Below, piece after piece: positions 24,763 through 32,975 of a stretch of 64,000 nucleotides of DNA. Every line of letters starts with the position of its first letter. Position 1 is the stretch's first letter. The DNA is from CAUYUA01 sp963575675 (lineage in GTDB: Bacteria > Pseudomonadota > Alphaproteobacteria > Azospirillales > Azospirillaceae). The stretch covers positions 1 through 64,000 of the forward strand of contig CAUYUA010000206.1 of assembly GCA_963575675.1 (NCBI GenBank), read 5' to 3'. The position numbers and the translations under genes are program-made. The notes beneath the pieces are model-generated. The model saw only the letters and a program-made list of their open reading frames with translations, had not been told where the DNA came from and did not search any database.

Positions 24763-25524
24763 TCATGTGGCGGAGAATGACTGTTGAAGGGCTTTTTCGG
24801 CGGCTTTGCGCGCGGCTTTTTCAGCTTTGCGCGCGATTCTTTCGATTTCGACGGCGTCGGCGGCGTCGCGGAAACGGGTAATCCACCCTCCGAGGTCTTC
24901 CGGCCTTGTTTTCAGCGCCGTGCGGTTGACGATCAAACGCGAAGTGACGTCCAAGATCGTTTCCACCTCCACCAACCCGTTGGCGCGCAAGGTGGATCCG
25001 GTCTGCACCAAGTCGACGATGCGATGACACAGTCCCAAGGACGGGGCCAACTCCATCGCTCCGTTGAGTTTAATGCATTCCGCCTGCACGCCGCGTGCGG
25101 CGAAGTGTCGCCGCGTGATTTGCGGATATTTGGTGGCGATCCGAATATGGCTCCAGCGCGAGGGGTCGTCGGATTGCCCCATTTCAATCGGCTCGGCCAC
25201 CGCCAGACGGCATTCTCCGATTTTCAGATCCAGAGGCGTGTAGAGTTCGGGGTAATCGAACTCCATAATCACATCGTTCCCGGCCACGCCGAGATGCGCT
25301 GCGCCGAACGCCACGAAAGTCGCCACGTCGAACGAGCGGACGCGGATGATTTCGATTCCTGGAACATTGGTCTGGAAGCGCAGAAGACGCGACTCCGGAT
25401 CGTCGAACGCCGCTTCGGGCGTGACGCCGATATGCGTCAACAGCGGCCGGACTTCTTCCAAAATCCGTCCTTTGGGCAGAGCTAAAACCAGACCCCCTTG
25501 GGCCGGTGGAGTTTCCGCAAGCAA
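24763..25524 (-). CDS. hisG: ATP phosphoribosyltransferase, short form
   Basis: HisG joins ATP and PRPP in the first step of histidine synthesis. It begins LVLALPKGRILEEVRPLL and carries GVAGNDVIMEF, KYPQITRRHFA, IKLNGAMELAPSLGL and VDLVQTGSTLRANGL, the PRPP site. The core ends near LGGWITRFRDA and lacks the C-terminal regulatory domain of long HisG, so this is the short form. That form normally needs HisZ for activity and feedback control; hisZ is not in the window. The C-terminus is an Ala/Lys-rich helix. I prefer TTG 25524 with GAGGAG upstream; an ATG at 25593 gives 23 more residues that do not match the family. Confidence 0.95.
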   Translation of the reverse strand: MLAETPPAQGGLVLALPKGRILEEVRPLLTHIGVTPEAAFDDPESRLLRFQTNVPGIEIIRVRSFDVATFVAFGAAHLGVAGNDVIMEFDYPELYTPLDLKIGECRLAVAEPIEMGQSDDPSRWSHIRIATKYPQITRRHFAARGVQAECIKLNGAMELAPSLGLCHRIVDLVQTGSTLRANGLVEVETILDVTSRLIVNRTALKTRPEDLGGWITRFRDAADAVEIERIARKAEKAARKAAEKALQQSFSAT

Positions 25525-25709
25525 GTGTCTCTCCTCGGGCTGATCCGCCGTTTTTCGTTTCGGCGTCTGGTCCGTCGGCGCAATACATAGCACATTCCAT
25601 CACGGCGAAGGCAATCCCATTCGTTCAGAGCGATCTCATTCGTTTTTTGCGTTTGCCGTTGTGTTATTCTTTGCGTGGATTGAGGCCGTTTTTTTCGAAG
25701 GAAAATGTT

Positions 25710-26447
25710 ATGCAGATCGCTCTTAGCACTTGGTTGGAAGTTGAAGACTATTTGAGGCGTTCGCGAGGAATCATTGTTCCGATCGGGTCTACTGAGCAGC
25801 ACGGACCGACGGGTTTGATTGGAACCGATGCAATTTGCGCTGAAGTTATTGCTCGCAGAGTTGGAGATTTGGCTCAATCCATGGTGGGGCCTACTTTGCC
25901 GGTCGGCATGGCTGTTCACCATATGGCTTTTCCTGGAACGATTACGCTGCGTCCGTCGACGTTGATGTTGGTGATTCGAGATTATGTGACGTCATTGGCG
26001 CGTCATGGGTTCCAACGGGTTTTTTTCGTGAATGGCCATGGCGGCAACGCTCCATCATTGCGGGCGGCCTTCTATGAAATTTATGCGGAAACGATGGCCG
26101 AGGGAGAAACGCGCGTGCGTTGCGCGATGGTCAATTGGTGGGAAGCGCCGGAAGTTCAGGCGTTGCTTCAGGAGTTGTTTGGGCAAGAAGAGGGCTCGCA
26201 CGCCACGCCCGGCGAAGTGTCGGTGACGCAATGCGCATATCCTGATCAGGTTCGTGACGTGGTTCTGACGCCGCAAGTGGCTCCGACGGGAGGCATCCAT
26301 GATCCGGAAGATTTTCGGCGTCGGTTTCCGGATGGTCGAATTGGGTCGAATCCGGCCTTGGCGAGCCCGGAGCATGGTCGACGTTTGACGGAAACCGCCG
26401 CACGCGCCATTGCTGCGCAATATCTCGCTTTTGCCGCCGAAATATAG
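25710..26447 (+). CDS. Creatininase-family amidohydrolase
   Basis: A 245-residue metal-dependent amidohydrolase of the creatininase family, which also includes formamide deformylases of flavin-type pathways. The metal and catalytic blocks are present: PIGSTEQHGPTGLIGTDAI, FFVNGHGGN and EEGSHATPGEVS, which together provide the Glu/His/Asp ligands. AAGGA precedes ATG 25710. It stands alone, divergent from hisG. The natural substrate cannot be read from the sequence; creatinine itself is unlikely without degradation genes nearby. Confidence 0.88.
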   Translation: MQIALSTWLEVEDYLRRSRGIIVPIGSTEQHGPTGLIGTDAICAEVIARRVGDLAQSMVGPTLPVGMAVHHMAFPGTITLRPSTLMLVIRDYVTSLARHGFQRVFFVNGHGGNAPSLRAAFYEIYAETMAEGETRVRCAMVNWWEAPEVQALLQELFGQEEGSHATPGEVSVTQCAYPDQVRDVVLTPQVAPTGGIHDPEDFRRRFPDGRIGSNPALASPEHGRRLTETAARAIAAQYLAFAAEI

Positions 26448-26567
26448 AGATTCTGAGAGCCGGTCGTTTTGTTTGCCGCAGAACTCAGGGATTTGACATC
26501 AAGCGTCATGTAGAGGATAATGGTCTCGTTTCCTGACTGATGAGCTATTCAATCTGATGGGTGCGCG

Positions 26568-27050
26568 ATGAGTAAAAACATAAACGAAGAGAGGTTTGAT
26601 CGGCTTGAAGGGAAGGTCGATCGGCTTTCCGATGCGGTGAACAAGTTGCTCGATGTTGTGGTCGCCACCAACGTCAAGGTTGATTCTTTGGACGCCAAGG
26701 TTAACGCCTTGGACGCCAAGGTTAACACTCTGGACGCTAAGTTTAACGCCCTAGACGTTAAAGTTGATTCTTTGGACGCCAAAGTTAACGCCCTGGACGC
26801 CAAAGTTGATGCGATCGCTGTCGTTCAAGCCAAGCATGGCGAGGAAATTTCCAATATCAAGGGAGACGTCAAAGAGATTAAAATGACGCTCGCGCAGCAT
26901 GGAGAACGTCTTGCTCGGATCGAGGGCAAGATATGCGATTTGCCGTCGGCTGGAGACTTTGGCGAATTGCGTGGTCGGGTTGAAGAAATCAGCCGTCGGC
27001 AACCAACGACCATCGCTTATGCTCCCCCTGCGGATCGTCAACGGGCGTGA
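26568..27050 (+). CDS. Coiled-coil protein with near-exact heptad repeats
   Basis: A 160-residue soluble protein. Residues about 22-90 are a long coiled coil in which units like VNALDAK and VDSLDAK repeat about eight times, encoded by near-identical 21-bp DNA units at 26675-26815. A second helical region follows (HGERLARIEGKICDLPSAGD). No membrane segment or catalytic motif. The regular a/d pattern (V/L) predicts a parallel oligomer. It resembles short phage or plasmid coiled-coil proteins and DUF1640-like proteins only in general style. A GC-rich inverted repeat (GTCCAGGGCTCAGCTCTGGAC) follows at about 27071. The function is unknown. Confidence 0.75.
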   Translation: MSKNINEERFDRLEGKVDRLSDAVNKLLDVVVATNVKVDSLDAKVNALDAKVNTLDAKFNALDVKVDSLDAKVNALDAKVDAIAVVQAKHGEEISNIKGDVKEIKMTLAQHGERLARIEGKICDLPSAGDFGELRGRVEEISRRQPTTIAYAPPADRQRA

Positions 27051-27196
27051 CGCATTGTTTCTCTGATTCAGTCCAGGGCTCAGCTCTGGACCCGACAAAG
27101 ATCAGGAGGCCATTAAGAGGCTTTTAAAAAAACACGACGCGGGAGTTGCGATAAATTGAAGCAAAAGGCGTTTTTGGATGAGGTCAGTCTATAGAG

Positions 27197-28120
27197 CTAA
27201 ATAACGCCATTGATCCAATCATTAATAATGCGTCTTGATATGGCGTCTCCGCGAGGCAAGCGAAACGCATCGCTCTCCGGTGTTTGCCGCAACCAATCTC
27301 TGGAGAACCAACGAGCTTCTTCCAGCTCATTTCCGCTCGTGTCAATCAACGAGGTTGTCGCGCGCGCAGAAAATCCGAGCATCAACATACTGGGAAACGG
27401 CCATGGTTGCGAAGAGTGATAACGAATATCCGTGACTTGAACGCCGGTTTCTTCCCAAACCTCACGTGCGACGGCGTCTTCCAAGCTCTCACCCGGTTCA
27501 ACGAAGCCGGCCATAATGGAGAACATTCCAGGCGCAAAATGGGCTTGACGTCCTAATAGACAACGCTCTCCATCATGCACCAGCATAATGACGACGGGGT
27601 CTGTGCGTGGGAAGTGCGATGCGCCGCAATTGGCGTTCGAGCATCGCAACACATACCCGGCTTCTGCGACGCTGGTTTGATTTCCGCATACGCTGCAAAA
27701 GCGGTTTCGGCTATGCCAAATCGTCATTGCGCGAGCTTGCGCACATAAAGACGCCTCAAAATTGGGCATCTGAGGCGCGACGGCGCGCAAATCAACAAAG
27801 GCGCCGTGATGAGCGGTAAAAGGAGGATGTAATTCCGGAGCTTCCCAACCAGAAATGTCTACCGCAAACCACGCTGAATCTTGATGAACTCCTAAAAAAA
27901 TGGGGGTAGAGTCGCACAAAGGGCTCGCGTTGTTCAGAAGAGGCAAATCTGTTGCGGGGAGAAAGACGCAATGATTATCCTCATGAAAGATTTTTGTTTT
28001 CCAAATCGGAAGCACGCGCGTCGTTTCACTTAACAGTAGTTCGGAAATTTTGTTTCCGTCTTTTCTTGTTTCGGACTGACGATCCATTCCGCTGCAAGCG
28101 TAAAAATTAGACGTATTCAT
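27197..28120 (-). CDS. nudC: NADH pyrophosphatase (NudC)
   Basis: A Nudix hydrolase that splits NAD(H) to NMN(H) and AMP and, in E. coli, removes NAD caps from RNA. The 307-residue protein has the four-Cys zinc ribbon (FCSVCGNQ ... LRCSNANCGASHFPR), the Nudix box (GFVEPGESLEDAVAREVWEE then TGV) and the NudC-specific SQPWPFPSMLMLGF motif after it. All metal-binding Glu residues are present. It stands alone on the minus strand with AT-rich flanks. The N-terminal region is more variable, as in other members. Confidence 0.95.
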   Translation of the reverse strand: MNTSNFYACSGMDRQSETRKDGNKISELLLSETTRVLPIWKTKIFHEDNHCVFLPATDLPLLNNASPLCDSTPIFLGVHQDSAWFAVDISGWEAPELHPPFTAHHGAFVDLRAVAPQMPNFEASLCAQARAMTIWHSRNRFCSVCGNQTSVAEAGYVLRCSNANCGASHFPRTDPVVIMLVHDGERCLLGRQAHFAPGMFSIMAGFVEPGESLEDAVAREVWEETGVQVTDIRYHSSQPWPFPSMLMLGFSARATTSLIDTSGNELEEARWFSRDWLRQTPESDAFRLPRGDAISRRIINDWINGVI

Positions 28121-28199
28121 GAGATTTCTTTCGACGTGAATAAATATCAGATATTTTCAGAGACTGCATTTTCTATTCTATCGACGTTTTCATGTTCTT

Positions 28200-28400
28200 T
28201 CATTTCCGTCGAGGGCGTCGTTTTTGCCCGACTGCTTCACCTTCTTTGCGTTGGACAAACAATCGTCCTGCTTGCATCGCCGCCGTTCGATTGATGTAAA
28301 AACCGCACTCGAATCGTTGGCCGCCGAATGTCACCGTCAAAGCGAATTTCTGTGGTTCAAGCTCTTGAACATCGATTATTGCTCCAGAATCAAGTTTCAT
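28200..28400 (-). CDS. Small hypothetical protein, 66 residues
   Basis: A compact, beta-rich looking protein (SGAIIDVQELEPQKFALTVT, FGGQRFECGFYINRTAA) with a very basic tail (KRRPRRK). It starts at ATG 28400. It lies 80 bp upstream of nudC on the same strand, so a shared transcript is possible. I do not recognise it, but the composition and codon use look like a real gene. The basic tail could contact nucleic acid. Confidence 0.6.
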   Translation of the reverse strand: MKLDSGAIIDVQELEPQKFALTVTFGGQRFECGFYINRTAAMQAGRLFVQRKEGEAVGQKRRPRRK

Positions 28401-28759
28401 GGCGTATCACCGTTGTTCTGTGATTGCTGGTTGTTGGCGACAGGAAGAGGCCAGCAGGATTTGGGCGTCACTCTGATCTCACTTTGATCTTAACGCCACA
28501 ATCTCATTTCGAAATCATATAAAAATGTTTTGCATAAAAATTAAATAGGTTCGGGAGTCGTGCTCTCAATTGCTTGGGCCAAGAATGAAAATCCCTTCTT
28601 AACTTTATTCGCGAAGCGATATTCTTCTGGAATCGTTTGTTTTAACTCGTTCTGGGCTTTATTTTGGGTCCGGCGAAATTCTCGAACGGATCGCCCGTTT
28701 GCCGGTCATGTATGAACAATTTTCTTGGAGGCTGTGTGAGCCGTGACGGCGGAAAATCT

Positions 28760-28776
28760 TGGTTGGGGGACTAGGA
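28760..28776 (-). repeat. 17-bp copy of the tRNA-Gln 3' end including CCA
   Basis: TGGTTGGGGGACTAGGA is identical to 32750-32766, the 3' end of the tRNA-Gln gene, in the same orientation. The match stops abruptly at both sides. Confidence 0.7.
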
Positions 28777-29114
28777 CACGCAAATAAAATCGAAGTAAAT
28801 ATCTGAACTCACTCAATATTTCAGAGATTCGGCAGCAGTCGCGAGTCACACCATGTTTCGCCTTGCGCACCACGTCGCAACACAGGAACTATGGTCAGGT
28901 GCGCACCCGCTGTCAATGGATTTCTGAAGCAAGAAAGGCAGCAGCATGGTGGCGCCATGTTGCTGCCTTGATACTGAGTCTTGGAAGATTTCTGGAATTG
29001 GCTTTATGGACGGATAAAATTATTCAGAGCATATGCAGTGTCAATCTGGAACCGTATTTCCTCTTCGACGTCTTGTCGCAGAGTTTTGGTCTGAAGTTTC
29101 TTTCTTAGCGATGG

Positions 29115-29232
29115 CTAGAGCGGTCTCCGACCAAGTTGGATCAACACAAAAAAGCTCAAAGCCGTCCTTAACATGGAGCGTCGGACAGATTCACAACATC
29201 GGACGATGCAAGCTGATCGGAGGCCGCTCTAG
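29115..29232. repeat. Small inverted-repeat element, about 118 bp
   Basis: CTAGAGCGGTCTCCGA (29115-29130) pairs with TCGGAGGCCGCTCTAG (29217-29232), 15 of 16 bases. It may be a non-autonomous element or a remnant; no gene lies inside. Confidence 0.5.
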
Positions 29233-29282
29233 AGTGTCGACTCACGGCGAATCAAATCAAATAAACAGTTGCATTCTCTTCC

Positions 29283-29392
29283 TCTTAAACAATTCCAGAG
29301 GAAGATCGCTTTGAGAATAAGAAAGGAGCCCTTATCTTATGGTCCCGAGCGACTGGAAACACAGTCCCTGGCCCCATTCAATTTTTATCCAG
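29283..29392. repeat. Family A palindromic repeat
   Basis: Leader AAACAATTCCAGAGGAAGAT, a weakened hairpin 1, and CGAGCGACTGGAAACACAG for hairpin 2. Confidence 0.75.
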
Positions 29393-29475
29393 AAAATCAA
29401 AAGCCATACTTGGCGAAAGAAGAGGTGTCATTCTTTTAACGCGGGGGTATAAATGAACTTTTTTCAATCGGAATT

Positions 29476-30593
29476 GGCTCATCCTGGGTTCCGGGGTGGT
29501 GGCCGTGCGACAAGGTGCGACAATAAGCCTCACGCGAAGCATGGTTATGGAGCTTGCCTTTGGGAGGTAGATGCGATTCTATGGCGAAGTCACTTTCAAG
29601 CGACGGTCTTCGCCATGGCAACGCCTCAGTTCATCAATTTGGCTGCGCTCATCGACGACAGCAGATGCTACGATCTTATCCGTCAGTATCGGTGGCCCGA
29701 TGGCGTCTGTTGTCCAAATTGTTCAAGCTCAAACGTCATTCGTAATGGACGCGACGATACTCAACGTCATCGACAACGGTATCTTTGCAAAAACTGTAGC
29801 TTCCGGTTTGATGATCTTAGCGGCACTGTACTGGCAGGACATCATCAGCCTCTTCGTGTTTGGGTGCTATGCCTGTATTTCATGGGGCTGAATCTGTCCA
29901 ACCAGCAAATTGCCAAGGAACTGGACTTGAATGACGCCGATGTCCAAATCATGGCGACACACCTGCGAGACGGCCTTGTGGCGAGAATCCCAGAGGTTAC
30001 GTTGACCGGAAAAGTGGAGATTGATGAGGTCTATGTCGTCGCCGGCCACAAAGGAAACCCAGACGCCGTTCAAAAAAAGGTCGGAAAGGACGACGTCGGC
30101 GGCTCAAAGGCGTACGTGGTCGCGGAACTCTCGAAAAAGAGAAGCCGCCGATTCTTGGCATGATCGAACGCGACGGACAGGTTGTTCTCCATATGCTGCC
30201 AAATGTTCAACAAAACACAATCAAGCCGGTTATTACAAAAATAATTGAGAATGGCGCCCTTATCTTTACAGATGAGTACGATATCTACAATAGGCTGCCC
30301 GAATGGGGATACCAACACAAAACTGTTTGTCATAGTCAAGGGGAGTATGCTCGCGACGAGGATGGTGATGGTTTTCATGAGGTTCACGTCAACACCATGG
30401 AAGGATTTTGGTCCCTGTTACGTTCCTGGCTTCGCCCGCATCGCGGCATTTCACAGGAAAAGCTTCCAATCTATCTTGGGTTCTTTCAGTTCGTACATAA
30501 CTTGAGAGCGAGAGGGAAGTCTCTCCTTGGCTCCCTCGTTGCCGCATTGGTCGTTTGACCACAGAAACACCACCCCGGAACCCAGGATGAGCC
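29476..30593 (+). mobile_element. IS1595-family insertion sequence, copy 2
   Basis: A 1118-bp copy in opposite orientation to copy 1, with the same terminal repeats (GGCTCATCCTGGGTTCCGGG). The left flank is TCGGAATT and the right flank CTACGACA. The left flank is the reverse complement of copy 1's left flank, and the right flank is the reverse complement of copy 1's right flank. This is the signature of an inversion between two originally intact insertions with 8-bp duplications. Confidence 0.95.
29615..30558 (+). CDS. IS1595-family transposase, produced by -1 frameshift (copy 2)
   Basis: Same product as in copy 1. The first frame runs 29615-30163; the -1 slippery heptamer A_AAA_AAG is at 30073-30079, in frame as CAA-AAA-AAG; the second frame ends at 30558. 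The joined protein is about 314 residues with a zinc ribbon and a DDE-type catalytic core. A second ATG at 30160 (MIERDGQ) overlaps the first frame's TGA and could also give a separate C-terminal peptide. Confidence 0.85.
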
Positions 30594-30660
30594 CTACGAC
30601 ATTCCGACAGTGAGAGGATTGTTTCAATCCGGTGAAGCCGTAAGAAAAAATGCGGATTTT
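30594..30660. repeat. Family B MITE, other half
   Basis: ATTCCGACAGTGAGAGG...TTTCAATCCGGTGAAGCC corresponds to the outer part of family B (compare GACCGAATGAGAGTGG...TTTCAATTCGGGAAGGCC at the palindrome centre). Joined to the reverse complement of 8950-9120, it restores a nearly full element with CTACGACA at the junction. Confidence 0.7.
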
Positions 30661-30663
30661 TGG

Positions 30664-31002
30664 TCACTTGTCCGACGATACATGAATATGTCCGTTCTCG
30701 CGACGAATCGTCCAAAGCTTGCCGTCGACGGATCGATAAACCGTAACGTCCTCAGGTATCTCTTGTCCATCAATCCACACCTTCCCCCCAATAACCGAAA
30801 CTCCACCCGTCGAACCGATATTGATCACAGACACCGTCGAACCATTCACCCCCCCAGAAGTCGACGCCGAAACCGTATTGACTCCCTTGTTTCCCTCACC
30901 CGCCACCCCCGAACCAACGGCAAAAGCCGCCGCTCCAGCCGTCGCCGTCACAGCAAAAGCTTCTGCAAAACCTCGCTTGCCCGGTTTTTGATTTTTGAAC
31001 AT
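30664..31002 (-). CDS. Hypothetical Gly/Val/Ser-rich protein, 112 residues
   Basis: A strong ribosome site (AAAGGAGC) precedes ATG 31002, so this is probably a real gene. Residues about 10-35 (GFAEAFAVTATAGAAAFAVG) could be a weak signal or membrane segment after a basic N-terminus. The centre is Gly/Ser/Val-rich (SASTSGGVNGSTVSVINIGS). The C-terminal part (VIGGKVWIDGQEIPEDVTVY, then RSVDGKLWTIRRENG) has the alternating pattern of a small beta domain. I do not recognise it. It lies directly beside IS copy 2 and the broken MITE. Confidence 0.65.
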   Translation of the reverse strand: MFKNQKPGKRGFAEAFAVTATAGAAAFAVGSGVAGEGNKGVNTVSASTSGGVNGSTVSVINIGSTGGVSVIGGKVWIDGQEIPEDVTVYRSVDGKLWTIRRENGHIHVSSDK

Positions 31003-31319
31003 TTCAAGCTCCTTTCATTGAAACGTCGCGTCGAACGACGTTCAAACCCTTTTCCGGTTGTCTTTTCGACTTTTGTCTGAAAAATATACTACGTTGGCTT
31101 GGAAACCCAAAATCAGGTTCCAAAAACATTCTTCGATGGAAATCACTCGGAAAAAAAAGATCAAGAGCGCAAAAAATTATGTTTCGATGTCGAATACCGG
31201 AGCCCCCCCCTCTGAGCACTCCCAACCAAGCCTTCCTTGGAATCCGCATTTTTGTTTTTTAAACAGACATCAAAGACCAAATTTTCAGGCCGCTTTTTCC
31301 TTCGATCGGACCACGTCCT

Positions 31320-32198
31320 ATGTCCCGTCTTCGCTTCGCTATTCTACGCCTCATTGTCCTTTTCATCGCACTTTCTTTTCCCTTAGCTCTGGCTGTCGCG
31401 ATTTCCGGCTCAACGCCCGCCTCTCTCCGCATCGCCGATTTAGAAGCCTGGAGCCCGATTCGCAGCGCAGGCCCCGCCACAAACACTCTTGCGCGCGGAA
31501 TCAGCACATTAGCAGTCGGCTCCGCCGACAAAGCAAGTGCGCCCGATTGGTTCAACGCCGAAGATCAAGGACTGTTGAGCGAAGCCAAAGCCGCTCTCCA
31601 ACGTGGTCGCCTTCGCGAATCTCTGGGATATTTGATGATCTTAAGCGGACGACTGGAAGAGCGACAAAAAACGCTCGATGATTTTCTTCCAATCGTCATG
31701 CCCGATCTTACATCTTGGATCGTGGCCAATTATTTTGCTTCCGCGCTGCTCGGCGCGCTTTTGGTGATTCTGGTCGGCCTGATCTGCCTGCCGTGGTTGA
31801 TTCGCCGCCTTTACGATTTCATCAAACTTTTAAGCTCCGTGGCGATCGGCGGCGCAACCGTAGTCGGAGCAGCAACTTTATGTTTAGCCCTGGCGGGACA
31901 GCGCACCTTGGTCTTCGCCATGATCGAATATCTGTCTTTCGCCGGCGCTCTTTTGTTTGTTGGAAACACGCTTCTTTATGTGGCCAATCATCGCGCCCGC
32001 ATCCGCAATGCACGACTCGCGCCGCCGCCGGAAACCGTCAGAGTCATAACCGTGACTCCCATCGAAACCACGCCTGATGAAACATCTGACAACGCTCCTG
32101 ATTCGCTTCCCGCATTGCCTGCGCCGCCGAGCCGCTCCAAACGCCGGAAACTGGTGGAAGCATTGCGCGCCGAACCACTCAACAAAACAGTGGAGTAG
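31320..32198 (+). CDS. Hypothetical membrane protein, 292 residues
   Basis: I do not recognise the family. It has an N-terminal signal or anchor (LRLIVLFIALSFPLALAVAI), a soluble stretch of about 110 residues with a helical region (LLSEAKAALQRGRLRESLGY), then three hydrophobic segments (about 137-160, 170-195 and 203-222), and a proline-rich, basic cytoplasmic tail. It is probably an inner-membrane protein. It is divergent from the 112-residue gene, with about 320 bp between them that holds a C7 tract and nothing else I can identify. Confidence 0.7.
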   Translation: MSRLRFAILRLIVLFIALSFPLALAVAISGSTPASLRIADLEAWSPIRSAGPATNTLARGISTLAVGSADKASAPDWFNAEDQGLLSEAKAALQRGRLRESLGYLMILSGRLEERQKTLDDFLPIVMPDLTSWIVANYFASALLGALLVILVGLICLPWLIRRLYDFIKLLSSVAIGGATVVGAATLCLALAGQRTLVFAMIEYLSFAGALLFVGNTLLYVANHRARIRNARLAPPPETVRVITVTPIETTPDETSDNAPDSLPALPAPPSRSKRRKLVEALRAEPLNKTVE

Positions 32199-32749
32199 AT
32201 TCTAGGGGAAGAACAGAGGCGCCCTTATTTGCGAACCGCCCCCCCCCACCCCCCGGAATGATACTGCTGGCGAATTCGGCCGCCATGTTTCAGGCATGGC
32301 CCCCGAGCGATGGTGCGCTAAATCGACTCATCTGAGGTTGTTCTCGCGATTTTCTGAACCTGGGCAGTTACAATCGGAGTTCATCTCAGCATTAACCGTG
32401 GAGGATGGGCATGTCGCTCCAGGCAAATGATATAATGCCAATGAGCATAGTGTTTCGCGATCGGTAGTCAGGGTGTTCCAAGCTTCGCAACTCGCCATAA
32501 ATAGAGAGTCAAAAAATCCAGCTCTTGGCAAGAGGCGTAGCGACGACGCCCAGGCATTTTCTGAATTCGGTTTTGCCGATCCGCCGACTCAAGTCAGCAG
32601 GAAGGCGGCAACATAGATAGTAGAGACCGTTCGACCGCCACAGATGCGACCCTAAGCTCATGACTCGCGACCCGTCTTTAGAGTCACAAGCAGAGTCACA
32701 CCGCGCCGCGGCGTGCCGCTAAGTCATTGATTTTTAATACGAAATTGAA
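32199..32749. other. Gene-free stretch
   Basis: About 550 bp without a supported gene. A C9 and a C6 tract lie near 32240-32257. No family A or B repeat is visible. Probably decayed sequence. Confidence 0.4.
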
Positions 32750-32823
32750 TGGTTGGGGGACTAGGATTCGAACCTAGGCTGGCGGAGTCAGAGTCCGCAG
32801 TCCTACCACTAGACGATCCCCCA
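32750..32823 (-). tRNA. tRNA-Gln (CTG)
   Basis: A 74-base cloverleaf on the minus strand. The acceptor stem TGGGGGA pairs with TCCCCCA, followed by discriminator A and an encoded CCA. The anticodon loop CTCTGAC between GCGGA and TCCGC gives anticodon CTG. The T arm reads CTAGGTTCGAATCCTAG. The 3' end is at 32750. Confidence 0.97.
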
Positions 32824-32975
32824 AACGGCGCGCTGTTCAACAGCAGCGCGGACTATCTAGCACAGGGAAAACGCATTGGGTAGAGGATTGTTGAGAAATC
32901 CGGTAAAAAAATGCAGCCTTCCAGAGCGCGGGTTTTTGCGTGTCCTTCGACTTACTCCATCCAATGACTGCATCC

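Larger units (their letters stand above)
28401..29475. other. 1.07-kb gene-free stretch with repeats
   Basis: No supported gene. It holds a 17-bp copy of the tRNA-Gln 3' end (28760-28776), a 16-bp inverted repeat (29115-29130 with 29217-29232) and a family A copy (29283-29392), and ends at IS copy 2. Short open frames here lack ribosome sites and look random. Confidence 0.6.

Noticed and set aside
28760..32766. tRNA-Gln and its 17-bp fragment as attL/attR of an integrated element
   Set aside because: Orientation and spacing would fit, but an inversion breakpoint (IS copy 2 with the half MITE) lies between them. The 4 kb was therefore not inserted as one unit after the inversion, and before it the two sites were about 23 kb apart. 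No integrase is present.
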